Below, one piece after another: positions 24,391-33,093 of a stretch of DNA of 50,839 bases (positions are counted from its first letter, which is position 1; each line of letters opens with the position of its first letter). The notes beneath the pieces are model-generated. The model searched no databases, was not told where the DNA came from, and saw only the letters and a program-made list of their open reading frames with translations. Source of the stretch: an uncultured Selenomonadaceae bacterium (GTDB taxonomy: Bacteria; Bacillota; Negativicutes; Selenomonadales; Selenomonadaceae); contig CAJOIA010000019.1 in assembly GCA_905234505.1 (NCBI GenBank), positions 1 to 50,839 on the forward strand. Direction: 5' to 3'. A program made the translations under genes and the position numbers.

Positions 24391-25065
24391 TTGAGAAAAA
24401 TTTTAGTAGTAGCGTTATCCTTGTTGATGTTGGTATTGGCTGCGGGCTGTGGTGAAAAAGTTGAAACCAAACCCGAAAATGAATCTGCGCCACCTGACAC
24501 TCAAACCGAAATTACGCCCGATGAACAAGTTGCCGCTGAACCTTCAAAATTTTTAGTAGTATACTTTTCGCGTCCTGGCGATAATTACGAAGTCGGAGTA
24601 ATTGCTAAGGGGAATACTGAAATTGTCGCCGAAATGATTAAAGACAAAACCGGCGCTGATATGTTTCAAATTATGCCAGTGACTCCTTACCCCGAAGATT
24701 ATCGCGAATGTACCGAAATTGCTAAACAAGAACAAGCTGAAAATAGGCGTCCGGCAATTGGCGCTCTGGTCGATAATATCAGCCAGTACGATACAATTTT
24801 TCTCGGTTATCCAATTTGGTGGGGCGATTTTCCAATGGCTGTTTATACATTTCTTGAAAATCAGCCTGAATTGAACAGCAAGACTATTATTCCATTTTGC
24901 ACTTCGGCGGGCGAATATATGACCGGCAAAGAAAATAATATTCCAGAAATTTCAAGAGGCGCGACCGTTCGTGAAGGTATCGGAATTAAAGGCAAAGATT
25001 GTCAAGATCATCCCGAGCAAGTTCGCGAAAAAGTCAACGCTTGGCTTACCGGCTTAGGCTATTAA
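24391..25065 (+). CDS. Lipoprotein flavodoxin
   Basis: A 224-aa paralogue of the preceding protein, here with a lipoprotein signal (LLMLVLAAGC; lipidated Cys at about residue 20) and a Pro/Glu-rich tether (residues 21-50) before the flavodoxin domain (VVYFSRPGDNYEVGVIAKGN, FLGYPIWWGDFPMAVYTFLE, IIPFCTSAGEYMTG). It would be anchored in a membrane facing the periplasm. The start is TTG 24391 with TTGAGGTG upstream. Together with the soluble form and the Tat-exported DUF362 protein it suggests an extracytoplasmic flavin-linked redox system. Confidence 0.87.
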   Translation: MRKILVVALSLLMLVLAAGCGEKVETKPENESAPPDTQTEITPDEQVAAEPSKFLVVYFSRPGDNYEVGVIAKGNTEIVAEMIKDKTGADMFQIMPVTPYPEDYRECTEIAKQEQAENRRPAIGALVDNISQYDTIFLGYPIWWGDFPMAVYTFLENQPELNSKTIIPFCTSAGEYMTGKENNIPEISRGATVREGIGIKGKDCQDHPEQVREKVNAWLTGLGY

Positions 25066-25066
25066 T

Positions 25067-25699
25067 ATGAATACCTATAAAATTATCGACGAAAACAATT
25101 GGACGCGTGCTACTCATTGCAAGATTTTTAGAAATTATGTTGAGCCTGCATTTTGCGTGACATTTGAAGTTAATGTTGAAAATTTTTTCGTACAGGTAAA
25201 AAAATACGATTTATCTTTTACGCTGTCGATGGTTTACGCTGTTTGTAAATGCGCCAATGAGATTGAAAATTTCAGATACAGATTTTTGAATGGGCAGATT
25301 GTTTTGTTTGAGAAAATCGATACCGCTTTTACTTGGCTTGAGGCGGAGTCCGAGCTTTTCAAAGTCGTTAATGTTCCAATGTGCGATAATCTTGTGAATT
25401 ATGTTGAAATGGCAAAACAGGCGATTAAAAATCAGCGCGAATATTTTGTTGCGCCGCTGGGCAATGATGTTTTTCAATGCTCGGCGCTGCCTTTTTTGAC
25501 TTACTCGCACATATCGCATACCATTTCCGGTAACAAGGATAATGCAACGCCGCTTTTTGATTGGGGCAAATATCGCGCAGTGGAAGATAAACTTTTAATG
25601 CCGCTTTCAGTGCAGGCTCACCATTCTTTTGTCGACGGTCTTCACATTGGCAGGTTTGCCGATAAATTGCAAAATTATTTAGACAGCAAAATAGTTTGA
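25067..25699 (+). CDS. Chloramphenicol acetyltransferase (CAT) family acyltransferase
   Basis: A 210-aa protein of the trimeric CAT fold. The catalytic motif QAHHSFVDGLHIGRF near residue 190 matches HHAVCDGYH-type sites with the active histidine, and the structural FSALPFLTYSHISHT-like segment (here FQCSALPFLTY) is also present. It uses acetyl-CoA to acetylate a hydroxyl group. The true substrate is unknown, and family membership alone does not show resistance. It starts one base after the flavodoxin stop, so it belongs to the same operon. No ribosome site is clear. Confidence 0.85.
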   Translation: MNTYKIIDENNWTRATHCKIFRNYVEPAFCVTFEVNVENFFVQVKKYDLSFTLSMVYAVCKCANEIENFRYRFLNGQIVLFEKIDTAFTWLEAESELFKVVNVPMCDNLVNYVEMAKQAIKNQREYFVAPLGNDVFQCSALPFLTYSHISHTISGNKDNATPLFDWGKYRAVEDKLLMPLSVQAHHSFVDGLHIGRFADKLQNYLDSKIV

Positions 25700-25711
25700 A
25701 AAATTCTGTGG

Positions 25712-25738
25712 CGTCGGAGATAATCCGGCGTTTTTTTT
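25712..25738 (+). terminator. Intrinsic terminator after the CAT-family gene
   Basis: CGTCGGA pairs with TCCGGCG (one G-U) across GATAA, followed by eight T. It ends the DUF362-flavodoxin operon. Confidence 0.88.
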
Positions 25739-25784
25739 ATTGCCAAGCACAGCGCTTTGATTTATTATTGGCGCGGTGATTTTT

Positions 25785-27380
25785 ATGATTTTGGATTGGG
25801 TGAAATTGGCTGACAAATTTGCTGACGACGGCGACGTTGAATCTATGTTTGGCGCGGCGAACGAGATTTTTGAACTGGATAAAAATTCTGCGGAAGGTTA
25901 TGCGATTTTGGCGGAGGCGAATTTGTATTTGGGCAATTTGGCAGAAGCTGAAAAATTTGCGCGGCTGGCTGATAATTTACGCGGCAGATTAGTTTTGGGC
26001 GGAATTGCGGCTGAAAATTTCAATCTGCGCGAGGAATTTAAAATTTTGTGCTCGGTGATAAATGAGGCGCGGGAAATTCACGCTGATAAAATTTTGTGCA
26101 AGGCGCTAATTTTTATAACGAATGGCTTATATTTAGCGGGCGAGGCGAAAACCGCCGCTGAATATCTGCGCGAGGCTTCAACTCTAACTGAAAATGTCGA
26201 GCGCGCCGCTGAACTTTATTCTAAGCATTTATTTTTTCTGAATTATAATGAGCAGGTTAAAAAGTCCGTCGCGCAGGACTTCAATAAATTTTTTGCTCAC
26301 ATTCAACCTTACACTCACAAAAAAAATTATTCTCACAAAAAAATTCGCATTGGCTACATTTCGCCGGATTTTCGCCAGCACGCGGTTGCCAATTTTATTC
26401 TGCCGCTAATCCGGAATTTCGACAGCAATAAGTTTTCGGTGACGTGCTATCAGACCGGCAAGAGCGATTTTGTCACGGCTAAATTGCAATCCAAAAAAAT
26501 TCATTGGCGTAACCTGCAAAATCTTGACGCCGCCACTTCTGCGCGAATTATTTATGAAGATGCGATTGATATTCTTGTCGATTTGTCGGGGCACAGTCAA
26601 AATAGTTGCCTGCCGATTCTTGCATATAAGCCCGCGCCAATTCAAATTACCGCGCTAGGTTATGTTTCAACTACCGGCTTAAACGCTGTCGATTATTTTC
26701 TGTCCGATAAAAATTCCGGCGGCGGCGAGTTCACTGAAAAAATTTTAAAGCTGGACGGATGCCATTTGTGTTACGCGCCGATTTTGAAAATGCCTGCCAT
26801 TAATCACATTGAAAATAATTGCGTGACTTTCGGCAGCTTCAATAATTTTGCTAAAGTTACTGACGCCGTGCTCGAGCTTTGGTTGAAAATTCTTCGCGCA
26901 GTGCCCAATTCCAAACTGATTATCAAAAACAAAACCTGCAGCATTGAAAGCGGGCGGGAAATTATTCTTCGCCGAATGAAAGACTTTCCACTTGACAGAA
27001 TCGAATTGCGCCCTTACAGCAAAGATTATCTCGCGCAGTACAACGAAATTGATATTGCGCTGGATACTTTCCCTTACAATGGCGGCTTGACAACATGCGA
27101 GGCGCTTTATATGGGCGTGCCGGTAATTGTTTTGCGCGGGAATTATCACGGCTCAAATTTCGGCGCGACGATTTTAACTTCCGCCGGTTTTTCGGAACTC
27201 ATTGCCGAAAATCCGGATGATTACATAAAAAAAGCCGTTGAGCTTAGTCAGCGGCATTTGGATTATCATAAAAATCTGCGCGAAAAACTAAAAAAATCTG
27301 CGCTAATGGACGGTAAAAAATATCTGCGCGAAATTGAAAAAATTTACTGCGAGGTCTATAAACTAAAATGGAACGCCTGA
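25785..27380 (+). CDS. GT41 (OGT/SPINDLY-type) protein O-glycosyltransferase
   Basis: A 531-aa protein. Residues 1-130 are TPR-like helices (AEGYAILAEANLYLGNLAEA). From about residue 185 it is a GT41 catalytic region: IRIGYISPDFRQHAVANFIL, DILVDLSGHSQNSCLPILAY, PAPIQITALGYVSTTGLN, VTFGSFNNFAKVTD and DTFPYNGGLTTCEALYMGVP. The histidine in the RQHAV motif matches the catalytic-site His of OGT. Such enzymes add GlcNAc or another sugar to Ser/Thr of proteins, in bacteria often flagellin or adhesins. No target gene is adjacent. I chose ATG 25785 with GCGGTGA upstream; GTG 25776 is possible. Confidence 0.88.
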   Translation: MILDWVKLADKFADDGDVESMFGAANEIFELDKNSAEGYAILAEANLYLGNLAEAEKFARLADNLRGRLVLGGIAAENFNLREEFKILCSVINEAREIHADKILCKALIFITNGLYLAGEAKTAAEYLREASTLTENVERAAELYSKHLFFLNYNEQVKKSVAQDFNKFFAHIQPYTHKKNYSHKKIRIGYISPDFRQHAVANFILPLIRNFDSNKFSVTCYQTGKSDFVTAKLQSKKIHWRNLQNLDAATSARIIYEDAIDILVDLSGHSQNSCLPILAYKPAPIQITALGYVSTTGLNAVDYFLSDKNSGGGEFTEKILKLDGCHLCYAPILKMPAINHIENNCVTFGSFNNFAKVTDAVLELWLKILRAVPNSKLIIKNKTCSIESGREIILRRMKDFPLDRIELRPYSKDYLAQYNEIDIALDTFPYNGGLTTCEALYMGVPVIVLRGNYHGSNFGATILTSAGFSELIAENPDDYIKKAVELSQRHLDYHKNLREKLKKSALMDGKKYLREIEKIYCEVYKLKWNA

Positions 27381-27425
27381 ATAAATATTCGACGTTCCTT
27401 GTGCGATAAGTGCGCTATGTAAAAA

Positions 27426-27510
27426 TGGTGCGGATGAAGGGATTTGAACCCTTACTCCCAAAGGAACTGGATTCTAAGTCCAGCGCGTCTGCCAATTCCG
27501 CCACATCCGC
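27426..27510 (-). tRNA. tRNA-Leu (anticodon UAG)
   Basis: On the minus strand an 85-base class II tRNA starts GCGGATG and ends CATCCGC-A-CCA, with the CCA encoded. The anticodon stem-loop is CTGGA-CTTAGAA-TCCAG, giving anticodon UAG, which reads CUN leucine codons. The long variable arm and the T-loop GGTTCAAATCC are typical of tRNA-Leu. Confidence 0.97.
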
Positions 27511-27522
27511 TACTCATAAGTT

Positions 27523-27551
27523 TTTATATATTGTATACAAATAAAAGTCAA
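27523..27551 (-). promoter_or_regulatory. Promoter of tRNA-Leu
   Basis: On the minus strand TTGACT (27551-27546), a 17-base spacer and TATAAA (27528-27523), 12 bases before the tRNA 5' end. Confidence 0.82.
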
Positions 27552-27570
27552 TGTAAACGGAGTGATAATT

Positions 27571-28326
27571 TTGCGTTTTATTGGCGTAATTTTTTTAATC
27601 GCCGCGCTGATTATTTTTATGACACCCGAGCCGGAAGGTTTTCCGATTTTGGAATATCACACAATTACAAATCATCCCGACCCAAGCTCCGAGATTTACA
27701 ACGTGCCGCCCGCTGAATTTTCCGCTCAGCTTGATTATCTACAAGAAAACGGTTATACTACGATAACTTTAAAGGATTACGCACGCGCGCGCCGTTTCGG
27801 TGAGACTTTACCAGACAAGCCTATCATTTTAACTTTCGACGACGGCTACGCTGATAATTATGACGAAATGCTCCCAATTCTTGAGGCGCACGGTATGAAG
27901 GCTGTAGTTTTTGTTATCACGAATGATATTGGCAAGAGCGGTTACCTGTCAATGTGGCAACTGAAAGATATGCAAAAGCGCGGCGTTGAAATTGGCTCAC
28001 ATACCGCAGATCATTTACCGCTTGTGACTTTGAGCGACGAATTTTTAATTAATCAAATTTGCCTGTCCAAAATTTTTCTGGAATGGAGCGGAATTGAGCC
28101 GGTTGCAAGCTTGTCCTATCCAAATGGCGTCTACAATTCTCAGATTATTGAAATGCTCGCGCAGGAAAATTATTTAGCGGCGGTAACCGGCGAGGCAGGT
28201 CTTAATACGCTTGAGACAGATCCATTTAAATTAAAGCGCGTCAATATTCGCAAGCCGAATTTCGGCATTTATGAATTTCGTTGGCGGCTCTTTAAAGCAG
28301 AAATTTTTGCGCGGCTGAAAGGTTGA
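27571..28326 (+). CDS. Membrane-anchored polysaccharide deacetylase (NodB domain)
   Basis: A 251-aa protein with an uncleaved N-terminal anchor or signal (RFIGVIFLIAALIIFM) and a NodB homology domain. Metal and catalytic motifs are LTFDDGYADNYDE (two Asp) and EIGSHTADHLPL (His-x-x-x-His), with LSYPNGVYN as the later motif. It removes acetyl groups from a cell-wall or capsular polysaccharide outside the membrane. I chose TTG 27571 because CGGAGTG ends 8 bases upstream; GTG 27562 overlaps that ribosome site. The secreted gene that follows begins 6 bases after its stop. Confidence 0.88.
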   Translation: MRFIGVIFLIAALIIFMTPEPEGFPILEYHTITNHPDPSSEIYNVPPAEFSAQLDYLQENGYTTITLKDYARARRFGETLPDKPIILTFDDGYADNYDEMLPILEAHGMKAVVFVITNDIGKSGYLSMWQLKDMQKRGVEIGSHTADHLPLVTLSDEFLINQICLSKIFLEWSGIEPVASLSYPNGVYNSQIIEMLAQENYLAAVTGEAGLNTLETDPFKLKRVNIRKPNFGIYEFRWRLFKAEIFARLKG

Positions 28327-28332
28327 CAGATA

Positions 28333-29433
28333 TTGAATTGGGCAAAAAAATTTTTCGTAACGGCGATAACCTTAATAACTTCAATCACGGCTCTGCCAGT
28401 TTTCGCTAAACCATTTGAATCTGAAATAATGCGCCGTTTGCCCGTTGAAGTCGAAGATACCGGCGGCACGCTTATTTTTTCTGACAGCCCCGAATACGTC
28501 ACGCGGGACGGCATTTTGTACACCGACACGGTTAAGGGCGAGGCGCGGATTTTGTTTTATCATCTGAATAATACCAAAGTCCCGAAAAAACTTGCGGTAG
28601 TTGTCGAAAATATTTCCGGCGGTGTGAATACGATTGAAATTACACGCGGCGGATTTTGCGCGCCCAGCGATAATTTTTTATGGGTCGGCAAAGAAACTCA
28701 GCTGAAGTATATGAAAAATCAATTTCGCGACACGATCAGATTCATAAAGAACGGGCGCAAACTTTTTCAGCAGAAAATGGACAAAACCATAATCAAGCCA
28801 GGTCAATTAATTTATGGCGTGTATGACTTTAAGGCGAGCGACACAGTTAGAATTTCCGTGCTGATGTATCCCGTGAATGTCAACCCGCTTAATTTTATTA
28901 ATGACGCTGAAATTTTGCCGAGAGATGAATATCAGCTGCGCGGCACTTTTAAAAATATGAATCGCGTTATCAAGCTGAAAAATGAATACAATCCGGCAAC
29001 TGACGGTATTGGTTATGTTTTGCTTTGTGACGACGCGACTGATTTATTTAAGCGCGGGATTGACGCAACCGACGGCGTGGAAGTGGTGAATGCCGGAAAT
29101 TACGGCGTGAATTACATTTTGAATTTCGAAACGAAAGCTGAAACTCGATTTTGTTTAGTTCCACTTGGCGGCACTTACGCCGGAGCGATGCGATATATTT
29201 ACAATCAGCACAAGGGTACAATTCCAACGCCGCGCGGCAAACTTTATTTTGGCGATAATACGCCGCCCGAACCGGAGGAAGTTGCACGCGAGCGCGAAAA
29301 GGGCAAAGCTTTTTGGACGAATTATTTTGAGATTAGCGAGCTTGGCAATTACAGCGGCAAGGTTAGCTTTGAATATTCGCCGCCTGGTGCTTCGAATTTG
29401 CCTGTTCATATTATTTTGATGCCTACCGATTAG
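28333..29433 (+). CDS. Secreted protein of unknown function
   Basis: A 366-aa protein with a signal peptide (NWAKKFFVTAITLITSITAL then PVFA). No family is recognised. The mature part looks beta-rich, with segments GTLIFSDSPEYVTRDGILY, LAVVVENISGGVNTIEITRG and a glycine-rich GTYAGAMRYIYNQ near residue 285, and there are no obvious catalytic motifs. Start TTG 28333 has AAAGG about 10 bases upstream. It is coupled to the deacetylase gene before it, so a role in an extracellular polysaccharide is possible but not shown. Confidence 0.75.
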   Translation: MNWAKKFFVTAITLITSITALPVFAKPFESEIMRRLPVEVEDTGGTLIFSDSPEYVTRDGILYTDTVKGEARILFYHLNNTKVPKKLAVVVENISGGVNTIEITRGGFCAPSDNFLWVGKETQLKYMKNQFRDTIRFIKNGRKLFQQKMDKTIIKPGQLIYGVYDFKASDTVRISVLMYPVNVNPLNFINDAEILPRDEYQLRGTFKNMNRVIKLKNEYNPATDGIGYVLLCDDATDLFKRGIDATDGVEVVNAGNYGVNYILNFETKAETRFCLVPLGGTYAGAMRYIYNQHKGTIPTPRGKLYFGDNTPPEPEEVAREREKGKAFWTNYFEISELGNYSGKVSFEYSPPGASNLPVHIILMPTD

Positions 29434-29446
29434 AGAGGTGTTTATT

Positions 29447-29890
29447 TTGAAAATTTTAGCACGTCAACTGACGTTAGACCTATATAATTGCAACGAGAAA
29501 AGAATATTCGATTTAGAGGCTGTCAAAGCGGCTGTAAATGGGGTTTTTGGCACTGAGCCGAGTATTATGTCTACCTCCCTTGACAGTGAGCACTACGCGC
29601 TTGTGGGCGCGTTTAAAGAGGGGCATATTGCTATTCACATTTATTTTACCTTGCGATATGTGGCGGTGGATATTTTTACCTGTCACGAAAGTGAAGAATC
29701 TGAAGAACTTGCTAAGGTTTTGCGGCAATATTTTCAGCCCGAAAAAATTAAGTCCACATTTCTGAAACGCGGCGATTTTGGCTTAGAAAAAGACATTATG
29801 CCCAAAATTATTACTCGTGTTGCGCCGCTCAGGAAAGTTCGCAATGTCAGCGCAAATGTTGTTAAGAAATTGATTCGGAGGGGCAATTAA
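29447..29890 (+). CDS. SpeD-like protein lacking the pyruvoyl-forming serine
   Basis: A 147-aa protein with the fold pattern of bacterial S-adenosylmethionine decarboxylase: RQLTLDLYNCN at the start, YALVGAFKEGHIAIHIYF in the middle and YVAVDIFTCHES with the conserved cysteine. In true SpeD the proenzyme cuts itself before Ser in E-S-H-L-(S/T)-I-H; here the residue is Gly (E-G-H-I-A-I-H), and the W-P-E after it is also changed. His and Cys of the active site remain. No pyruvoyl group can form, so it should not be an AdoMet decarboxylase. It may be a scaffold or a binding protein. Start TTG 29447 follows GAGGTG by 6 bases. The stop precedes the CobT-like gene directly. Confidence 0.72.
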   Translation: MKILARQLTLDLYNCNEKRIFDLEAVKAAVNGVFGTEPSIMSTSLDSEHYALVGAFKEGHIAIHIYFTLRYVAVDIFTCHESEESEELAKVLRQYFQPEKIKSTFLKRGDFGLEKDIMPKIITRVAPLRKVRNVSANVVKKLIRRGN

Positions 29891-31981
29891 ATGACTTTTA
29901 CCGATATAACCGACCAATACCGCAACATTGGCAAATCTAAAAAATGTACGTTTATTTTCTGCGCAGATCACGGCGTGGCGGATATGAATGTTAGCGCTTA
30001 TCCTCAATCCACAACCGCCGCAATGGTTAAAAATTATTTGGTTGAACACGGCGCGGCAGCTAATGTTTTTGCCAATTTCGCTAATTCTGAATTAGTTGTT
30101 GTCGATGTCGGCGTTAATGCTGACATTTCAAATTTGCCTGGGCTTGTCAATCGGAAAATCGCAAATGGCACTCAAAATATCGCTGAAGGTCCGGCTATGA
30201 CCAAGATGCAGGCGCGCCAGTCAATTAAAATCGGCAAAGACATGGTCAAAAAAGCTGTCAAGGCTGGCTATAATTGTTTTCTGATTGGCGAAATGGGAAT
30301 TGCAAATACAACGGTTGCTTCGGCGATAACGGCGGCGATTTTGGAAGTTAATCCCAAAAAAGTTACCGGTCGCGGCTCGAATATTTCTGACGAACGCTTG
30401 AAAAATAAATTGAAAATCGTACGTAAAGCCTTAAAAGTCAACAATCCAAATCCGGACGATGCCATTGACGTGCTGGCGAAAGTTGGCGGCTTTGAATTTG
30501 GCGCGATGGCTGGCGTTATTTTAGAGGCGGCTAAACATAATTGCATTGTGGTTTTGGATGGCTTTAACACGGCGGCTGCGGCACTTTTGGCTGATTCGAT
30601 TGACCCTGAAGCTTGCGGTTGCGTTATAGCGTCGCACGTCGGGCGCGAAATTGGACATTTGGAAATTTTAAAGTATCTGGATTTGCAGGCTATGTTTACA
30701 CTGGATTTGGCGCTGGGTGAAGCTATTGGTTCTTCAATTGCTGTGCGAATTTTGGACAGGCTTGTTTACGTTTTTGTTTGCGGCGCTGAAGATGATTTTC
30801 ATGGCGACCTTGAAGATTTTAAAGACGACGACAACGAAGAGGCGATTGTTTCAGGTTTGCTTGACAAAATCGGTTTGAGTGAGATGACGCACATTGAGAC
30901 GCTTGACGAACTTGAAAATTACCTTGAGAAAAATTTTGAGGGCGATATTCAGATTGAAGAAGTTGATTTAGATTTTCAGCTTAGCGACGATCAGCGTCTT
31001 TCAAAATTTGTGCCGCCTTTCAGCGCTCAAGATTTTAATATTCCTCGCTCATATCCTATGAATGTTCGAGAAATGGGAGCTGTTGAAGAAGCCATTGCTG
31101 CGTCGGAGCGCACTTTTAATTTTTATCTTGAAACTATGCCGAAATTGGATTTGAAGGCAATGGAGCGTTGCCGAGAATACATTGATAACCTGACAAAGCC
31201 GCAAAAAAGTTTAGGTTTGCTTGAAGATATTGCCGCGCAATTTGCCGGTATTACCAGCCACGAAAGACCGCTGAATAGCCTTCGCCATGCCACGCTTGCT
31301 TTGACAAATTCTGAAAATGTGTCGCCCGCCGCCGCGCACGGTGTTAGTACTTACAGCAAAAAAAATCCGCGTCAAAATGTGCCAATGGAATTTAGTATGA
31401 CTGCGCGAACTTTCGCAATGAAGATTTTTATGGGCGTTATTGACGCGAAACAAAATCCAAATGTGGCATTTAATTTTGGGCGGACAATGGCTGAAGAAAT
31501 TTCATTTGGCGTGCCGATTTTGGCGCTGTCGATTTTAAGCGATTGGCGGCTTGACAAAGTTGATGAAAGATTTGCTAAGGCGTTGCTGAACAAGGACGGC
31601 GAATTTAAGGTTGAGCCGGAAGAGTTTTTAAATAATGTGCCTAAAAATTTTCGTTGTCTTACAAGTGCAATGATTGGCGCTATTGTGGCGGCGGCGCATA
31701 ATTCCACGTTCATTGTTGTGGACAGCGGCGCGGTTGAAATTATCGCGCGGTACGTTGAAAAAATTTGCCCGCAGGTTCGCCCGTTTATTTTGCACGCCAG
31801 CGATTTGATTAATTATGACTTCAAGCCTGGTGAGCATATTGGTTTTGATGGTGAAATGGCTTGCATTGGCGTTGAAATTATCGAGGCGGCGCTTTGTGCT
31901 TTAAACGAAATGAAAACCTTCAGCGATACAAATGTTGACGTGGCGATTGACGGCGCTGGTTTAGGAGTTCAAATGAAATGA
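29891..31981 (+). CDS. Double-domain CobT/ArsAB-like nucleotide phosphoribosyltransferase
   Basis: A 696-aa fusion of two CobT-type domains. Domain 1 (about 1-297) starts abruptly at FIFCADHGVADMNVSAYPQS and has IGEMGIANTTVASAI, SHVGREIGHLEIL and LDLALGEAIGSS with the expected glutamate, so it looks active. A very acidic linker (297-378) follows. Domain 2 (about 390-696) begins with the N-terminal helices that domain 1 lacks (REYIDNLTKPQKSLGLLEDI) but its later motifs are degenerate. CobT activates the lower-ligand base of cobamides; in Sporomusa the heterodimer ArsA-ArsB does this for phenols. A fused ArsAB-like enzyme is the best guess. Normal CobT has about 350 residues. Confidence 0.8.
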   Translation: MTFTDITDQYRNIGKSKKCTFIFCADHGVADMNVSAYPQSTTAAMVKNYLVEHGAAANVFANFANSELVVVDVGVNADISNLPGLVNRKIANGTQNIAEGPAMTKMQARQSIKIGKDMVKKAVKAGYNCFLIGEMGIANTTVASAITAAILEVNPKKVTGRGSNISDERLKNKLKIVRKALKVNNPNPDDAIDVLAKVGGFEFGAMAGVILEAAKHNCIVVLDGFNTAAAALLADSIDPEACGCVIASHVGREIGHLEILKYLDLQAMFTLDLALGEAIGSSIAVRILDRLVYVFVCGAEDDFHGDLEDFKDDDNEEAIVSGLLDKIGLSEMTHIETLDELENYLEKNFEGDIQIEEVDLDFQLSDDQRLSKFVPPFSAQDFNIPRSYPMNVREMGAVEEAIAASERTFNFYLETMPKLDLKAMERCREYIDNLTKPQKSLGLLEDIAAQFAGITSHERPLNSLRHATLALTNSENVSPAAAHGVSTYSKKNPRQNVPMEFSMTARTFAMKIFMGVIDAKQNPNVAFNFGRTMAEEISFGVPILALSILSDWRLDKVDERFAKALLNKDGEFKVEPEEFLNNVPKNFRCLTSAMIGAIVAAAHNSTFIVVDSGAVEIIARYVEKICPQVRPFILHASDLINYDFKPGEHIGFDGEMACIGVEIIEAALCALNEMKTFSDTNVDVAIDGAGLGVQMK

Positions 31982-33093
31982 AAGCTATTACGAATGGGAA
32001 ATTTATTTTGCCGGATTCTGCCGGTAATTTTTTTATTGCTGGGGAAAAATATTTGACGTTCGGCGACAAGATTTTATCGATAGGCGCTGAAACTGCGGCG
32101 GAAGAGATTATTGACGCTGCTGGAAATTTTGTTGCGCCTGGTTTTATTAATATTCACATTCACGGTTGCGCGGGCTTTGACGCAATGGATGATTCGCCCG
32201 AGGCTTTAAAAAAGATTTGTGAATTTCTTCCGAGTACGGGCGTTACAAGTTTTTTGCCAACAACTATGACTATGCCGATTGAAGATATTCATCGCGCTTT
32301 GAAAAATATTCGCGAAACCAAATGCGGCGGCGCTAAAATTCTTGGTGCTAATGTCGAAGGTCCATTTATCAGCGAAAAATACAATGGCGCTCAGGACAAA
32401 AAAAATATTCGTCGCGCAGATTTGAGTCTGTTTGACGAATTTCTTGACGTGATTAAAATTATCACAGTTGCACCGGAGGAAATTGATTTTGCATTTATTG
32501 ACGCTTGTCGCGCAGAAAATATCATTGTGTCGATAGGGCACAGCGCGGCTGATTATGAAACTGCGAAGGCGGCAATAGAGCGCGGTGCAAATCACATTAC
32601 GCATTTGTTTAACGCGCAGACTGGACTTCACCACCGCAAGCCTGGAATTGTCGGCGCGGCTTTTGATACCTGCGCGAAGGTTGAGTTAATTGCTGACAAT
32701 GTGCATATTCATCCGGCGGTTCAGCGAATTGTTTGGAAGGTTAAGCCGCGCAGCGAAATTATTTTGATAACAGATTCGTTGCGCGCTTGTGGCTTGGGCG
32801 ACTGCGAAAGCGAATTGGGCGGGCAAAAAGTTTTTGTTAGAAATGGCGTGGCGAAACTGGCTAACGGTAATTTAGCGGCGAGCGTGGCGCCCATGAATGA
32901 CGTGGTTAAAAATTTCCAAAAAAATACGTCTGCTGAAATTGCCGCCACTGTCGAACTTGTAACGAAAAACCCTGCGCGAGAGCTGGGAATTTATGACAAG
33001 CTCGGCTCATTGGAAATTGGCAAATCCGCAGACATTGTAATTTTCGACGCCGATTTTAATATTAAGCGCGCTTTTGTCAACGGCTTAGGATAA
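31978..33093 (+). CDS. nagA: N-acetylglucosamine-6-phosphate deacetylase
   Basis: A 371-aa amidohydrolase that removes the acetyl group from GlcNAc-6-phosphate in amino-sugar recycling. Motifs are [19 protein letters not shown] with the metal-type histidines, [38 protein letters not shown] and [10 protein letters not shown]. The start ATG overlaps the stop of the CobT-like gene (ATGA). Its 3' end overlaps the convergent lon gene by 9 bases. No nagB gene is seen here. Confidence 0.95.
   Translation: MKAITNGKFILPDSAGNFFIAGEKYLTFGDKILSIGAETAAEEIIDAAGNFVAPGFINIHIHGCAGFDAMDDSPEALKKICEFLPSTGVTSFLPTTMTMPIEDIHRALKNIRETKCGGAKILGANVEGPFISEKYNGAQDKKNIRRADLSLFDEFLDVIKIITVAPEEIDFAFIDACRAENIIVSIGHSAADYETAKAAIERGANHITHLFNAQTGLHHRKPGIVGAAFDTCAKVELIADNVHIHPAVQRIVWKVKPRSEIILITDSLRACGLGDCESELGGQKVFVRNGVAKLANGNLAASVAPMNDVVKNFQKNTSAEIAATVELVTKNPARELGIYDKLGSLEIGKSADIVIFDADFNIKRAFVNGLG

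Noticed and set aside
33085-33093. Replication terminus at the convergent nagA/lon junction
   Set aside because: Only a change of gene direction is seen; no dif-like site could be recognised.
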